The notes beneath the pieces were generated by a model. The model searched no databases, was not told the origin of the DNA, and saw only the letters and a list, made by a program, of their open reading frames with translations. Of a DNA stretch of 64,000 bases, positions 1 through 8,190 are shown piece after piece. The position numbers were made by a program, and so were the translations under genes. The DNA is taken from the NCBI GenBank assembly GCA_002327925.1, contig DCVA01000016.1:9949-73948 (forward strand), written 5' to 3'. The stretch's first letter is position 1. The number at the start of each line of letters is the position of its first letter. Source of the stretch: Anaerolineales bacterium UBA2200. Its GTDB lineage: Bacteria > Chloroflexota > Anaerolineae > UBA2200.

Positions 1-504
1 AGGCTCATCCGCCAGAATGATGGATGGGTCGTTGACGAGGGAGCGAGCGATGGCCACGCGCTGCTGTTCACCCCCAGAGAGTTGGTTGGGCTTGTGGTGC
101 AGGCGGCCGGCGAGACCCACACTCTCCAGGGCGTTGCTGGCCTTGGAGAGCCGGGCGGATGTAGAGATTCCGGCGTACACCATCGGTATCTCGACGTTAT
201 CGAGAGCGCTGGTGCGTGCGAGCAGGTTGTAATTTTGGAACACAAAGCCGATCTTGCGATTGCGCACTCCGGCCAGATCATCGTCGTTCATCTCAGCGAC
301 GGAAATGCCATCGAGCAGGTACCGCCCGCTGGACGGTTGGTCCAGACAGCCAAGGATATTCATGAGAGTGCTCTTACCGGAACCGGATGGCCCCATGATG
401 GCGATGAACTCCCCGGGTTCGATCTGCAGGTTGATTCCGCGCAGTGCGTGGACCTCAACAGAGCCCATCGAGTAGACCTTGGTGACGGAATCGAGCTCGA
501 TCAT
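1..504 (-). CDS. MacB/LolD-type ABC transporter ATP-binding subunit (3' end outside window)
   Basis: ATP-binding subunit of a MacB/LolD-like ABC exporter. The reading frame starts at an ATG (504-502) and stays open for 168 codons to the window edge, so the rest of the protein lies outside. Visible motifs: Walker A GPSGSGKST at residues 38-46, Q-loop near FVFQN (about 87-91), signature LSGGEQQRV at about 142-150, and the beginning of Walker B (LADEP) at the edge. The start overlaps the stop of the upstream membrane fusion protein by 4 bases (ATGA, 501-504), so the two are translationally coupled. Together they resemble a MacAB-type tripartite or two-component exporter for peptides, lipids or drugs; a permease gene is expected just outside the window. 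The substrate cannot be told. Confidence 0.9.
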   Translation of the reverse strand, partial: MIELDSVTKVYSMGSVEVHALRGINLQIEPGEFIAIMGPSGSGKSTLMNILGCLDQPSSGRYLLDGISVAEMNDDDLAGVRNRKIGFVFQNYNLLARTSALDNVEIPMVYAGISTSARLSKASNALESVGLAGRLHHKPNQLSGGEQQRVAIARSLVNDPSIILADEP

Positions 505-1910
505 CTGGATTCCCCTCCGAAGAAGAGACCCTGACGCTGGCTGAGCTGCTGCAAAAGACCGGAGGCATTGGCAGATATGACAACCTCCTCGCCAGGGCCG
601 ACTCCGGTGACGATCTCAGTGACCGAATCATTGCTGAGTCCGATGGTCACGTTCCGTGTTTTGACGGACTGCCCATCCCAGACGTCAACCGTGTACTTGC
701 CCGTGCTCCCTCGCTTGACCGCACGATTGGGCACCAGGACGACTCCATCCTTACGGGCGACGACTATGTCTACAGTGGCGGTCATGTTGGGACGGAGCGG
801 AACGTCGAAGAAGAGAACGTCGACTCTGGCCCAGTAGGTGACGACACCTTGCATAATCTGGCCCAGCGGGTCTACCTTGGTAACCTTGCCGCTCAGAGAA
901 GCTTCCGGAAAAGCGTCCAGTGTGATGGCGACATCCTGACCCGTTTCGATTCGACCAACGTCGCTCTCATCAATCGTGGCTTCCACGTAAAAATGCTCCA
1001 GATCAGCGAGAATGATGATGGGGGTGGCTGCGCTGACCGACTCGCCGATCTCTGCGCCAGTGGATACGACGGTCCCGGCGAATGGTGCCACGAGCGTGGC
1101 GTCGTCTACCCTCAGTTGTGCGGCGAGCAGTGAAGCTTCGGCCTGGGTGACCTGAGCTTCGGCGATGGCCAACTCCTCAGCGGTAGGGCTGAGCTGCAGT
1201 CTGTCTCTCTGGGCCTTGGCCTGCGCCAACTGGGCGGCTGCGCTGCGAAAGCTCGTGTCGTCGATGGCAGCTACCTGAAGCCTGTAGTTGGCCAGGGCTC
1301 GATCATAGTCCAGGGATGCGCGCTGAAGTGCCGCTGATTGGGGTAGCGCAGCGATCTCAGGGCGCCACGACACCCTGTCGTAGGCTGCCTGCGCATCTTG
1401 AAGAGCCAATTCCGTGCGCCTCAAGTCGCTTTCGGCGATGACCAACTGCTCGGTCTTGAGACCGCTCTTCTTCTTGGCCGCCTCATAGAGTCCCTGTGCG
1501 CTCTCGACGGCCGCTTCGGCAGACGCCAGGTCAGCATCCGCTGCGCCGGCCTTCGTCTGAGCAAGTCGGGCCTGGTTGATCTTGAGGGTTGCCTCGGCCT
1601 GGGCAACGGCAAGTTCCAACTGCCTGGTGTCAACCTTGGCCAGCTCATCGCCGACCTCTACCTTCTGGCCGGCCTGCACACTCACCGATACAACCACGCC
1701 CGCAGAAGGAAAGACCATGGTCAGAGCGCGTGCCGGCAGGATCGTTCCTGCTGCGGTCACTGTCGCCAGGATGGTGTCGCGTCTGGCGGCTATCGTCTCG
1801 ACGGTCGCTGCCTGTTGTGAGCGTCGTTGCTGCAGGTTGCGGAAGACAAGGAGCGCGACCGCAGCCACAACAGCGAATGCGATGATCCATAGCCAGGTTC
1901 TTTTCTTCAT
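501..1910 (-). CDS. MacA/HlyD-type periplasmic adaptor (membrane fusion protein)
   Basis: 469-residue membrane fusion protein that would join the adjacent ABC ATPase/permease. One N-terminal membrane anchor (about residues 5-23) is followed by a lipoyl/barrel-sandwich half motif, a long Ala/Gln/Glu-rich alpha-helical hairpin (about 95-260, coiled coil), the second lipoyl half (VAPFAGTVVST) and beta-barrel plus membrane-proximal domains (FPEASLSGKVTKVDPLGQ; VPNRAVKRG). The start is an ATG preceded by a promoter at 1969-1997. It overlaps the downstream ATPase by 4 bases. In bacteria without a classical outer membrane such adaptors still occur with MacB-like exporters. The substrate is unknown. 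Confidence 0.9.
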   Translation of the reverse strand: MKKRTWLWIIAFAVVAAVALLVFRNLQQRRSQQAATVETIAARRDTILATVTAAGTILPARALTMVFPSAGVVVSVSVQAGQKVEVGDELAKVDTRQLELAVAQAEATLKINQARLAQTKAGAADADLASAEAAVESAQGLYEAAKKKSGLKTEQLVIAESDLRRTELALQDAQAAYDRVSWRPEIAALPQSAALQRASLDYDRALANYRLQVAAIDDTSFRSAAAQLAQAKAQRDRLQLSPTAEELAIAEAQVTQAEASLLAAQLRVDDATLVAPFAGTVVSTGAEIGESVSAATPIIILADLEHFYVEATIDESDVGRIETGQDVAITLDAFPEASLSGKVTKVDPLGQIMQGVVTYWARVDVLFFDVPLRPNMTATVDIVVARKDGVVLVPNRAVKRGSTGKYTVDVWDGQSVKTRNVTIGLSNDSVTEIVTGVGPGEEVVISANASGLLQQLSQRQGLFFGGESR

Positions 1911-1968
1911 CGTGGGTTCCTTCCTCGAGACTGCTCAGACTCATAGTGGGCTACCGTTAACGCCAACT

Positions 1969-1997
1969 ATACTATCGCAGTGGGAGTAGATTGTCAA
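1969..1997 (-). promoter_or_regulatory. Sigma-70-like promoter of the MacAB-like operon
   Basis: Read on the minus strand: TTGACA (1997-1992), a 17-base spacer, then TAGTAT (1974-1969). An overlapping TATAGT lies two bases further on. It sits about 60 bases upstream of the adaptor ATG and back to back with the PTS promoter. Confidence 0.6.
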
Positions 1998-2032
1998 GCG
2001 TGACCTCTGCAGACTGGACTGGGAATGAGCGT

Positions 2033-2061
2033 TTGACATCGAGCCATACGACAGCTATGAT
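2033..2061 (+). promoter_or_regulatory. Sigma-70-like promoter of the PTS operon
   Basis: TTGACA (2033-2038), 17-base spacer, TATGAT (2056-2061), close to the sigma-70 consensus. It predicts a leader of about 195 bases before the EIIA start at 2262. The 351-base intergenic stretch 1911-2261 holds this promoter, the divergent one and the leader; I see no gene there. I found no convincing riboswitch, T-box or terminator in the leader. Confidence 0.6.
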
Positions 2062-2261
2062 GGTGATCTGCGCGAAGCGGTCTGCCGCGGACTGTGTGAG
2101 CCGCTGATGCGCCGGGTTTCTGCGTAGAAGTACTGGCGCCTGGAAGTTCGCTAGTCGGGTACGTCGAAGCGATACCTGGGGCGAGACGTAAGCTGCAGTT
2201 CGAACGGCACCGGCACCGGGGTGAGCGGGATCCACGCCACTCCTGAGGAGGTCATCGCGAA

Positions 2262-2675
2262 GTGACCAACATTGTCGTGGTGAGCCATGGTGATTTCTGC
2301 CGGGCGCTGATTGAGGCAGCCGGGATGATCATTGGGCCGCTGCAAGACGTTCACGCGGTCGTTCTGCTTCCCCAAGACAGCCCTGACCTGTTCGACGCCA
2401 AGCTGGAGGCCACGCTCGCCGGACTGGAGGGCCAGGACACGCTGATCCTCATCGACCTTTTTGGCGGAACTCCCTTTAACGTTTCGTGCCGAAAGGTGTT
2501 GTTACCCAATGTGGAGTGCATCACCGGGGTCAATATGGCGATGCTCATCGAGGCGCTTTCATCTCGAGATAGCATGTCTCTTGGCGGGCTCGCTGCGCAT
2601 GTCGTGGAGGCAGGACTCAACTCCATCGTGAACGTCAAGCCTTTGCTGTGCAAGAAACCCGAGGCAGGCGCATGA
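2262..2675 (+). CDS. PTS mannose-family EIIA component
   Basis: 137-residue cytoplasmic EIIA of the mannose-class phosphotransferase system. It receives the phosphoryl group from HPr and passes it to EIIB. The probable phosphorylated histidine is His9 in the N-terminal VVSHG motif. The family motif DLFGGTPFN follows in the middle of the protein. The start is GTG at 2262 with a GAGGAGG ribosome-binding site about ten bases upstream. It is first in an operon with EIIB, a fused EIIC-EIID, an aldolase and an alcohol dehydrogenase. HPr and enzyme I are not in the window. Confidence 0.93.
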   Translation: MTNIVVVSHGDFCRALIEAAGMIIGPLQDVHAVVLLPQDSPDLFDAKLEATLAGLEGQDTLILIDLFGGTPFNVSCRKVLLPNVECITGVNMAMLIEALSSRDSMSLGGLAAHVVEAGLNSIVNVKPLLCKKPEAGA

Positions 2676-2732
2676 GAGCCGAGCAGGCGAGCTCGACGAC
2701 TCGCACCGTCAGCACACCCGGCGAGCGATAGC

Positions 2733-3251
2733 ATGAGTAGAAGTGGATCTGGAAGAGAGGCGGTGAAGTCAATCGGCGAGTTTGCGCTGGTCAGGATCGA
2801 TGACCGGCTGATCCACGGGCAGGTCATGGCGGTGTGGATTAAGCACCTCGACGTCGAGGTGATCGTAATCGTCGATGACAGGGTGGCCAAAGACCCATTC
2901 ATGCAAGACGTTCTTCGCATGGCTGCGCCGCCAGGGATTACCGTTGAGGTTTGCTCGGTTGAGGAGGCGATCGCTACTCTGGGGGAGAATGCGCTGAAGA
3001 AGGACCGCACGATGGTCCTGGTCAAGTCTCCCAACACGGCCCGCTTGCTGTTTGATGGCGGTGTCCGTTTCAGCCGTCTCAACGTGGGAGGCATTGGGGG
3101 TGGTCCGGGACGTAGGTCGATCTTTAAGAATATCTCCATGTCCGAGGATGAAAAGTGCGTGTTGAGAAGCCTGGTGCGGGATGGAGTGCGGGTGACCCTC
3201 CTGACCGTTCCGGGCGAGAGGGCAGTTGATTTCGCGTCGATGGTGAAATAG
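2733..3251 (+). CDS. PTS mannose-family EIIB component
   Basis: 172-residue EIIB (about 160 in the family). It takes the phosphoryl group from EIIA on a histidine in the motif RIDDRLIHGQV (His28 with this start) and transfers it to the incoming sugar. The ATG at 2733 has only a weak ribosome-binding site, and the first 12-15 residues do not align with the usual family start, so the true start may lie at a GTG about 30 bases downstream. It is separated from EIIA by 57 bases and followed by the membrane subunit. The sugar specificity cannot be read from it. Confidence 0.92.
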   Translation: MSRSGSGREAVKSIGEFALVRIDDRLIHGQVMAVWIKHLDVEVIVIVDDRVAKDPFMQDVLRMAAPPGITVEVCSVEEAIATLGENALKKDRTMVLVKSPNTARLLFDGGVRFSRLNVGGIGGGPGRRSIFKNISMSEDEKCVLRSLVRDGVRVTLLTVPGERAVDFASMVK

Positions 3252-3287
3252 CGCTAGTGCCGAGATCTGAAAAGGGAGGAGTCTCAG

Positions 3288-5015
3288 ATGGAGCGCAGAA
3301 AAGTTGGGTGGGCTCTACTGCTTAGCCTTGTGCTTCTGCTGGCCGGGTCTGTGTTCTCCAAAGCTCACGCGGCGCCTTTGAGCCAGGGTGATGCGACGAT
3401 GAGTCTGGGAGCGGCTATCCTGGTCGGCATCATGTATTATGCGTCCATGTCCCCATTCTTTGCGAATCTTGGGTTCACCGTACTCTATCGGCCGCTGGTG
3501 GCAGGGACACTGGTGGGTCTGGTGATGGGAAAGCCCATGGAAGGAATGCTCATCGGGGCCAACATCAACGTGCTCTATCTGGGCTGGATCTCTGCTGGGG
3601 GCTCGCTGCCTGGTGATCCCGGGCTGGCCGGATACCTGGGCACGGCACTGGCCCTGGGCGGCGGACTGGGGAGCGAAGCAGCACTGGCAGTGGCAGCGCC
3701 GCTCGGCCTGCTTGGGGGCCTGACCTGGGCATTGCGCATGTCCACCTGCTCGGTCTTTGCGCACTGGGCCGATCAGCGCGCCGAGAAGGCGGATGTTGAA
3801 GGTGTGGCCAGAATGAACTATGTGCCCTCTCAGATCTGGCTATTCATCATTTACGGCGTTCCCGTGATGCTCGCTGCCTACCTGGGTTCCCAGGCCGTGG
3901 CCAGTGCTCTGGGCTGGATCGGTCAGAACCTTGGCTGGGTGATGGGAGGGCTGTACACGGCCAGTGGTATGCTGGCTGCTCTGGGTATCGCACTCAACCT
4001 CAGGTTCTTGTTCCGGGGTCCGCTGCCGGCGTACTTCTTTGTTGGCTTCATGATCGCCGCGTTGTCCGGGGGCACCATCAACCTGCTGTCTCTGGCGATC
4101 GTCGGAGCGTGTGTGGCCGTGCTCCACGTGACGTTCACCTCCAGAGGAGAAGAGAGCTTCTCCATCTTACATGCGTCAGGGGAAAAGGCGGAGCGGTACA
4201 AGCTGCTGAACAAGAATGATCTGCGCCAGGCCTGGCTGCGCTGGCTGTTCTTCTCCCATTCATGCTACAACTGGGAGCGTATGCAGGGCGTTGGGTTTGC
4301 TCACAGCATGACCCCGGTCGTGAAAAAGCTGTACAAGGGCAAGGAGGATATCAGCGCGGCTCTCAAGCGTCACCTGGTGTTCTTCAACACGCAGCCCGAC
4401 ATAGGCGGAGTGGTACATGGGATCACCATCGCTATGGAGGAAGAGCGCGCTCTGGGCGCGGATATCAGCGACGATGCCATCAACTCCGTCAAGACCAGCC
4501 TGATGGGACCCATGGCCGGCATCGGAGATACGATTCAGCAGGGCATTGTCATCCCCATCGCTCTGGCCATTGGTATGAGCATGGCACTACAGGGCAACGT
4601 CTTCGGACCCGTTGTCTTCGCTGTCCTGGTGGCCGCCTTTGTCTGGGGCGTAGGCTGGTGGGTGTGGCAGCAGGGGTATCTGCAGGGCCGCGACGCGGTG
4701 ACCAATATCCTGAAGGGCGGCGCTCTGAACCGGGTCATCACGGTCGCTCAGGTGCTGGGCAACTTTGTGATGGGTGCCCTGACGGTCAGTTTTGTCAGCT
4801 TGGCGACCAAGATCAAGTTCACCATTGGCGGCACAAGCTTCGAGCTACAAAAGGTGCTCGACGGGTTGATGCCCAAGATGCTGCCGCTCCTGCTGGTACT
4901 GCTAATCTGGTGGCTGCTGGAGAAAAAGAAGGTCTCGCCCACCAAGATTATGATCGGCATTATCGTGGTCGCCGTGCTGGGGTCATTCCCGATTGGCGGG
5001 CTCAGCATCTTCTAG
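3288..5015 (+). CDS. Fused PTS mannose-family EIIC-EIID membrane permease
   Basis: 575-residue protein that joins two normally separate membrane subunits. Residues 1-29 look like a cleavable signal peptide (hydrophobic LLLSLVLLLAG, then AHA-A). EIIC follows at about 40-290, with a GGSLPGDPGLAGYLGTALAL-type motif and multiple membrane segments. EIID begins near residue 300 (LLNKNDLRQAWLRWLFF, then NWERMQGVGFAHSM and HLVFFNTQPDIGG) and runs to the C terminus with four to five membrane segments. The start is ATG 3288 with an AGGGAGGAG ribosome-binding site. Mannose-class EIIC and EIID are usually encoded separately, so the fusion and the signal-like N terminus are unusual. The substrate is unknown; the neighbours suggest a sugar, amino sugar or polyol degraded through an aldolase. 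Confidence 0.92.
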   Translation: MERRKVGWALLLSLVLLLAGSVFSKAHAAPLSQGDATMSLGAAILVGIMYYASMSPFFANLGFTVLYRPLVAGTLVGLVMGKPMEGMLIGANINVLYLGWISAGGSLPGDPGLAGYLGTALALGGGLGSEAALAVAAPLGLLGGLTWALRMSTCSVFAHWADQRAEKADVEGVARMNYVPSQIWLFIIYGVPVMLAAYLGSQAVASALGWIGQNLGWVMGGLYTASGMLAALGIALNLRFLFRGPLPAYFFVGFMIAALSGGTINLLSLAIVGACVAVLHVTFTSRGEESFSILHASGEKAERYKLLNKNDLRQAWLRWLFFSHSCYNWERMQGVGFAHSMTPVVKKLYKGKEDISAALKRHLVFFNTQPDIGGVVHGITIAMEEERALGADISDDAINSVKTSLMGPMAGIGDTIQQGIVIPIALAIGMSMALQGNVFGPVVFAVLVAAFVWGVGWWVWQQGYLQGRDAVTNILKGGALNRVITVAQVLGNFVMGALTVSFVSLATKIKFTIGGTSFELQKVLDGLMPKMLPLLLVLLIWWLLEKKKVSPTKIMIGIIVVAVLGSFPIGGLSIF

Positions 5016-5043
5016 GTCGCCGGCATATCTAAGGAGGATTACC

Positions 5044-5838
5044 GTGTATGGAGAAAAGGAGCGCCGAATGAGGCGCCTGTTCCAGTCTGATGGCAAGGTG
5101 CTCATCGTGGCGATGGATCATGCCGGGTCGATGGGAGTGCTGCCGGGGCTGGAACATCCAGGGAAGCTGATCCAGAACGTTGTTGCTGGAGGAGCCGACG
5201 CGATTCTGACTACCTTTGGCGTGATCACGCGGTTCGCCGAGCAGCTCGGGAACCTTGGCGTGATTTTGCGTGCAGATGGCGGCGGCACGTCGCTTGCCAA
5301 GGAGCGAGGCAGCATGAGCCTCGCCTACGATGCTCTGGATGCCCTGCGCATTGGCGCGGACGCGGTTGGCGTGATGGCGAGTCCCGGGACTTGTTTCGAA
5401 GGGGAGACGTTGCCCTACCTGTCGGCTCTGATCTCACAGTGCCGGGAGTGGGCTCTGCCCGTGATGGCCGAGGCACTGCCCGGCGGCTTTGAGGACCCGG
5501 CCAACATGTGGAGTCCGGAGAACATCGGCTTTGCCTGCCGCTTTGCCGTGGAGATGGGTGCAGACCTGGTCAAGACCCAGTATACAGGCGACATGGAAAG
5601 CTTCCGAAGAATCGTGGATACGACCTATACGCCCATAGTTGTCCTGGGCGGAGGCAAGATCAAGAATGAGACGGACCTGCTTGGGGTAGTGCATGACGCA
5701 ATGCGCGCCGGGGCCAGAGGGGTGGCTATCGGCCGCAATATCTACCAGCATGCCCATCCTGACAAGATCACGCGCGCGATTCATGCGATCATTCACGAGG
5801 ATGCCTCTGTGGCACAGGCCAAGCAGGCCCTGCACTAG
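5044..5838 (+). CDS. DhnA/LsrF-type class I aldolase
   Basis: 264-residue TIM-barrel aldolase of the DhnA/FbaB/LsrF group (DeoC/LacD superfamily), using a Schiff-base lysine. The N-terminal IVAMDHAGSMG motif is typical. A lysine in DLVKTQYTGD (second half) is the likely Schiff-base residue, and VVLGGGKIK followed by ARGVAIGRNIYQ would form the phosphate-binding loops. I chose GTG 5044 because AAGGAGG (5031-5037) lies six bases upstream; an ATG 51 bases earlier would overlap the EIIC-EIID end. In this operon it probably cleaves the phosphorylated product of the PTS sugar, perhaps after oxidation by the neighbouring dehydrogenase. The exact substrate is not predictable. Confidence 0.85.
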   Translation: MYGEKERRMRRLFQSDGKVLIVAMDHAGSMGVLPGLEHPGKLIQNVVAGGADAILTTFGVITRFAEQLGNLGVILRADGGGTSLAKERGSMSLAYDALDALRIGADAVGVMASPGTCFEGETLPYLSALISQCREWALPVMAEALPGGFEDPANMWSPENIGFACRFAVEMGADLVKTQYTGDMESFRRIVDTTYTPIVVLGGGKIKNETDLLGVVHDAMRAGARGVAIGRNIYQHAHPDKITRAIHAIIHEDASVAQAKQALH

Positions 5839-5853
5839 AGAGCCAGACAGAAC

Positions 5854-6897
5854 ATGGGCCATACATACAAGCGTGCCATTTTAACAGCTCCGAAGGAGAT
5901 CGTGATTGAGGAGCTTCCGATCCCCTCCCCTGGTCCGGGTCAGGCTCTGGTCCGGGTGAAGGCTTGCGCCCTATGCACGTGGGAGCAGAGAGTCTACTCT
6001 GGCGCGGATACCACTACCTACCCGCTGCTGGGAGGGCACGAGTTGTCGGGTGTGCTGGTAGAGGTTGACTCAGGCGTGCGGGCCAAAGCCAAGCCCGGCG
6101 ATCATGTGGTTGTAGCGCGGCTGAATCGCTGCTTTGAGTGTACGTCGTGCCGTCGAGGACTGGACAATGTTTGCGACAATGCGTGGGCACACCACGTGCC
6201 AGGGGTGCCCGCCGGTCCTGGTGGGCTGGCAGAGTACGTGCTTGCCGATGCCTATCAGATCTTTCCGGTAGTCGGCGACGTGCCCTTCATTGAGTCGTGT
6301 CTGTCAGAACCCCTGTCCTGCGTTCTGCGCAGCGTCAAGAAGGCGGCGGTCGAACCGGGTGACAACGTAGTGATTATCGGCGCTGGCATCATGGGTCTGT
6401 TGCACCTGACGATGCTGCGGCGCCTTGGTGCGAGGGTTTTCGTCAGCGAACCCAACCCGACTCGAGCGGCCAAAGCCTGCGAGCTCGGGGCCTCGGACAC
6501 GATCGACCCGTCCCGCGAGAACCTGGTCGACCGGGTGAAGGCGCTGACCGGTGGCCGGGGCGCGGACGTGATTGTGGTCGCTATGGGTGTTGCGTCGGCC
6601 ATACAGGAGGCGGTGCAGGCATTGGCCAAGGGCGGTCGGCTGATGGTCTACGCTAGTGTGCATCCCAGTGGTTCGACCATCACCATCGATCCGAATCTGT
6701 TCCACAGCAAGGAAATCACGCTCACGGGCACAGTGAGCCAGGGACAGGAAGAGTTCCTGCAGGCCGTATCGCTGCTGACCACTCACACGGTTGACGTGCG
6801 ACCTCTGATCACCAACGTGTTCCCCTTTGCGCAGCTTCGCGAAGCGCTGGAGACGGCGATGGATGGGAACAATTACCGGGTGGTCGTGACGATGTAG
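5854..6897 (+). CDS. Zinc-dependent alcohol/polyol dehydrogenase (MDR family)
   Basis: 347-residue medium-chain dehydrogenase. The catalytic-zinc region holds CALCTWE and GGHE. Structural-zinc cysteines appear as CFECTSCRRGLDNVC. The Rossmann domain has VVIIGAGIMGLLH, then an acidic residue after the second strand (VSEPN), which favours NAD. It resembles sorbitol/galactitol-1-phosphate- or threonine-dehydrogenase-like enzymes. As the last gene of the PTS operon, 15 bases after the aldolase, it may oxidise a sugar-alcohol phosphate delivered by the PTS; this is inferred from context. It ends tail to tail with the radical SAM gene. Confidence 0.9.
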   Translation: MGHTYKRAILTAPKEIVIEELPIPSPGPGQALVRVKACALCTWEQRVYSGADTTTYPLLGGHELSGVLVEVDSGVRAKAKPGDHVVVARLNRCFECTSCRRGLDNVCDNAWAHHVPGVPAGPGGLAEYVLADAYQIFPVVGDVPFIESCLSEPLSCVLRSVKKAAVEPGDNVVIIGAGIMGLLHLTMLRRLGARVFVSEPNPTRAAKACELGASDTIDPSRENLVDRVKALTGGRGADVIVVAMGVASAIQEAVQALAKGGRLMVYASVHPSGSTITIDPNLFHSKEITLTGTVSQGQEEFLQAVSLLTTHTVDVRPLITNVFPFAQLREALETAMDGNNYRVVVTM

Positions 6898-6930
6898 CGG
6901 ATCAGCTTCGGTGGGTTCGTACCCAATCCA

Positions 6931-8055
6931 CTAGAACAGTGACAGTTGTTGAGGCGGGCGGCGTCCATTGATCGTCACGTAAGGGGCCGCCCGCTCTGCT
7001 GCCACGGTAAGAGAACTCAAGTCCTCGAAACTTGTCAGCTTCACCTCAGGACGCAGGCCGATGATGCGCCGTGCCAGTTGTGGTCCGATGCCGGGCACCC
7101 GCAAAAGCTCCTCTCGGCTGGCGCGGTTGACCTCGATGGGAAAGAACTCCGGGTGACGGAGCGCCCAGGCCGTTTTGGGGTCACACTCGGAGGGGAGGTT
7201 GCCTGCGGTATCAAAGGGCATATCGGCCAAGACAAATCCGTACTGACGGAGGAGAGAGTCTCCCTGATAGAGGCGGTGCTCGCGGAGAGGAGGAGTTGGT
7301 GCGAGGCCCTCCAGGGGTGTCTGAGGAACTGGTTGGAAGGCACTAAAGTAAGAGCGAGTAAGACGAACCTGTCGATAGAGATCGGATACCGTTCCGAGGA
7401 TCTCTGAATCGGATTCCCCGGCGGCCCCCACGACGAACTGCGTCGTGAGCCCGCCCTTCGCCCCGACACCCGCGTCCCGCAGAAGCCGACTGTGCCGCAG
7501 TGGCTGCACCAATTGCTGCTCAGAGCGCTTGTCGCCGCTCAACCGCTCCAAGCGCTGCTCGTTGGGCGCCTCCAGGTTCACCGACACGCGGTCCGCCAGC
7601 TGTACCGCGCGTTCAATCGTCGCCCTGTCACAGCCAGGCAGCAGCTTCAGGTGGATGTAGCCCCGGAAAGCGTACTTGAAGTGTACAAGTTCGACTGTGG
7701 CGATCATCTGGGACATAGTGCGAGACACGTTGTAGCAGACCGCGGAACTGAGGAAGAGCCCCTCAGCCCTCCCAGAGTGTTCCAGCTCATTGAAGGACCA
7801 TGCGAGCTCTTCGGGAGTAAAGCTGCAACGGGCAACGTTACGCGAGCGGCGATTGCCGCAGTAGAAGCAGTCATTTTCGCATGCATTGGACTGTAGCACT
7901 TTGAGGAGTGAGACGTGCTTGCCATCGGGTAGCACGGCGGGATAGAGCCAGCGGCCAATCTCATCGCGAACGCGAGACGTGGAGGCGCCACAGCTAGCGC
8001 AGAGGTCATATTGTGCCGCCCGGGCCAGAAGGTTCAGTTTCTCGCGCTTGTCCAT
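6931..8055 (-). CDS. Radical SAM protein of the putative DNA modification/repair family (HhH C terminus)
   Basis: 374-residue radical SAM enzyme. The cluster motif is in NACENDCFYCGNRRSRN (CxxxCxYC) near residue 59. An additional pair of cysteines (LCASCGAS) lies near the N terminus. A helix-hairpin-helix motif near residue 320 (NRASREELLRVPGIGPQLARRI) points to DNA binding. This architecture matches the family described as putative DNA modification/repair radical SAM proteins, often linked to an uracil-DNA-glycosylase-like gene, though none is adjacent here. I placed the start at the ATG at 8055, with a GGGAGGAAG site upstream; the frame stays open much further but would run antisense through pdxS. 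Its promoter carries a perfect GAACAATTGTTC palindrome (see 8083-8096), compatible with damage control. Confidence 0.88.
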   Translation of the reverse strand: MDKREKLNLLARAAQYDLCASCGASTSRVRDEIGRWLYPAVLPDGKHVSLLKVLQSNACENDCFYCGNRRSRNVARCSFTPEELAWSFNELEHSGRAEGLFLSSAVCYNVSRTMSQMIATVELVHFKYAFRGYIHLKLLPGCDRATIERAVQLADRVSVNLEAPNEQRLERLSGDKRSEQQLVQPLRHSRLLRDAGVGAKGGLTTQFVVGAAGESDSEILGTVSDLYRQVRLTRSYFSAFQPVPQTPLEGLAPTPPLREHRLYQGDSLLRQYGFVLADMPFDTAGNLPSECDPKTAWALRHPEFFPIEVNRASREELLRVPGIGPQLARRIIGLRPEVKLTSFEDLSSLTVAAERAAPYVTINGRRPPQQLSLF

Positions 8056-8077
8056 GTGAATCTTCCTCCCCGTCAGC

Positions 8078-8105
8078 AGGATAGAACAATTGTTCTGGTT
8101 GTCAA
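8078..8105 (-). promoter_or_regulatory. Promoter of the radical SAM gene
   Basis: Minus strand: TTGACA (8105-8100), 16-base spacer, TATCCT (8083-8078). A perfect 14-bp palindrome fills the spacer (8083-8096), so a protein bound there would block RNA polymerase. Confidence 0.6.
8083..8096. promoter_or_regulatory. Operator palindrome AGAACAATTGTTCT (SOS-box-like)
   Basis: Perfect 14-bp palindrome whose core GAAC-N4-GTTC equals the half-sites of Gram-positive-type LexA (Cheo) boxes. It lies exactly between the -35 and -10 of the radical SAM gene. The same GAACA-N2-TGTTC core recurs at 49693-49703 in another promoter. LexA binding is inferred; another dimeric repressor is possible. Confidence 0.5.
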
Positions 8106-8117
8106 ACGCAGAAACAC

Positions 8118-8146
8118 TTGTCAATTGGCCGGAATGGCGGTAGAAT
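8118..8146 (+). promoter_or_regulatory. Promoter of pdxS-pdxT
   Basis: TTGTCA (8118-8123), 17-base spacer, TAGAAT (8141-8146), about 45 bases upstream of the pdxS ATG. Confidence 0.55.
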
Positions 8147-8190
8147 AAAACAAAGCGCAGCCCGGGCAGAGCTGCGGTTGGAGGTGAGAA

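Noticed and set aside
2062..2261. Riboswitch or T-box in the PTS leader
   Set aside because: No T-box sequence, no specifier or antiterminator and no U-run hairpin found.
2351..3139. Open frame of 262 codons opposite EIIA and EIIB
   Set aside because: Antisense to two clear PTS genes and Ser/Thr-rich like other shadows.
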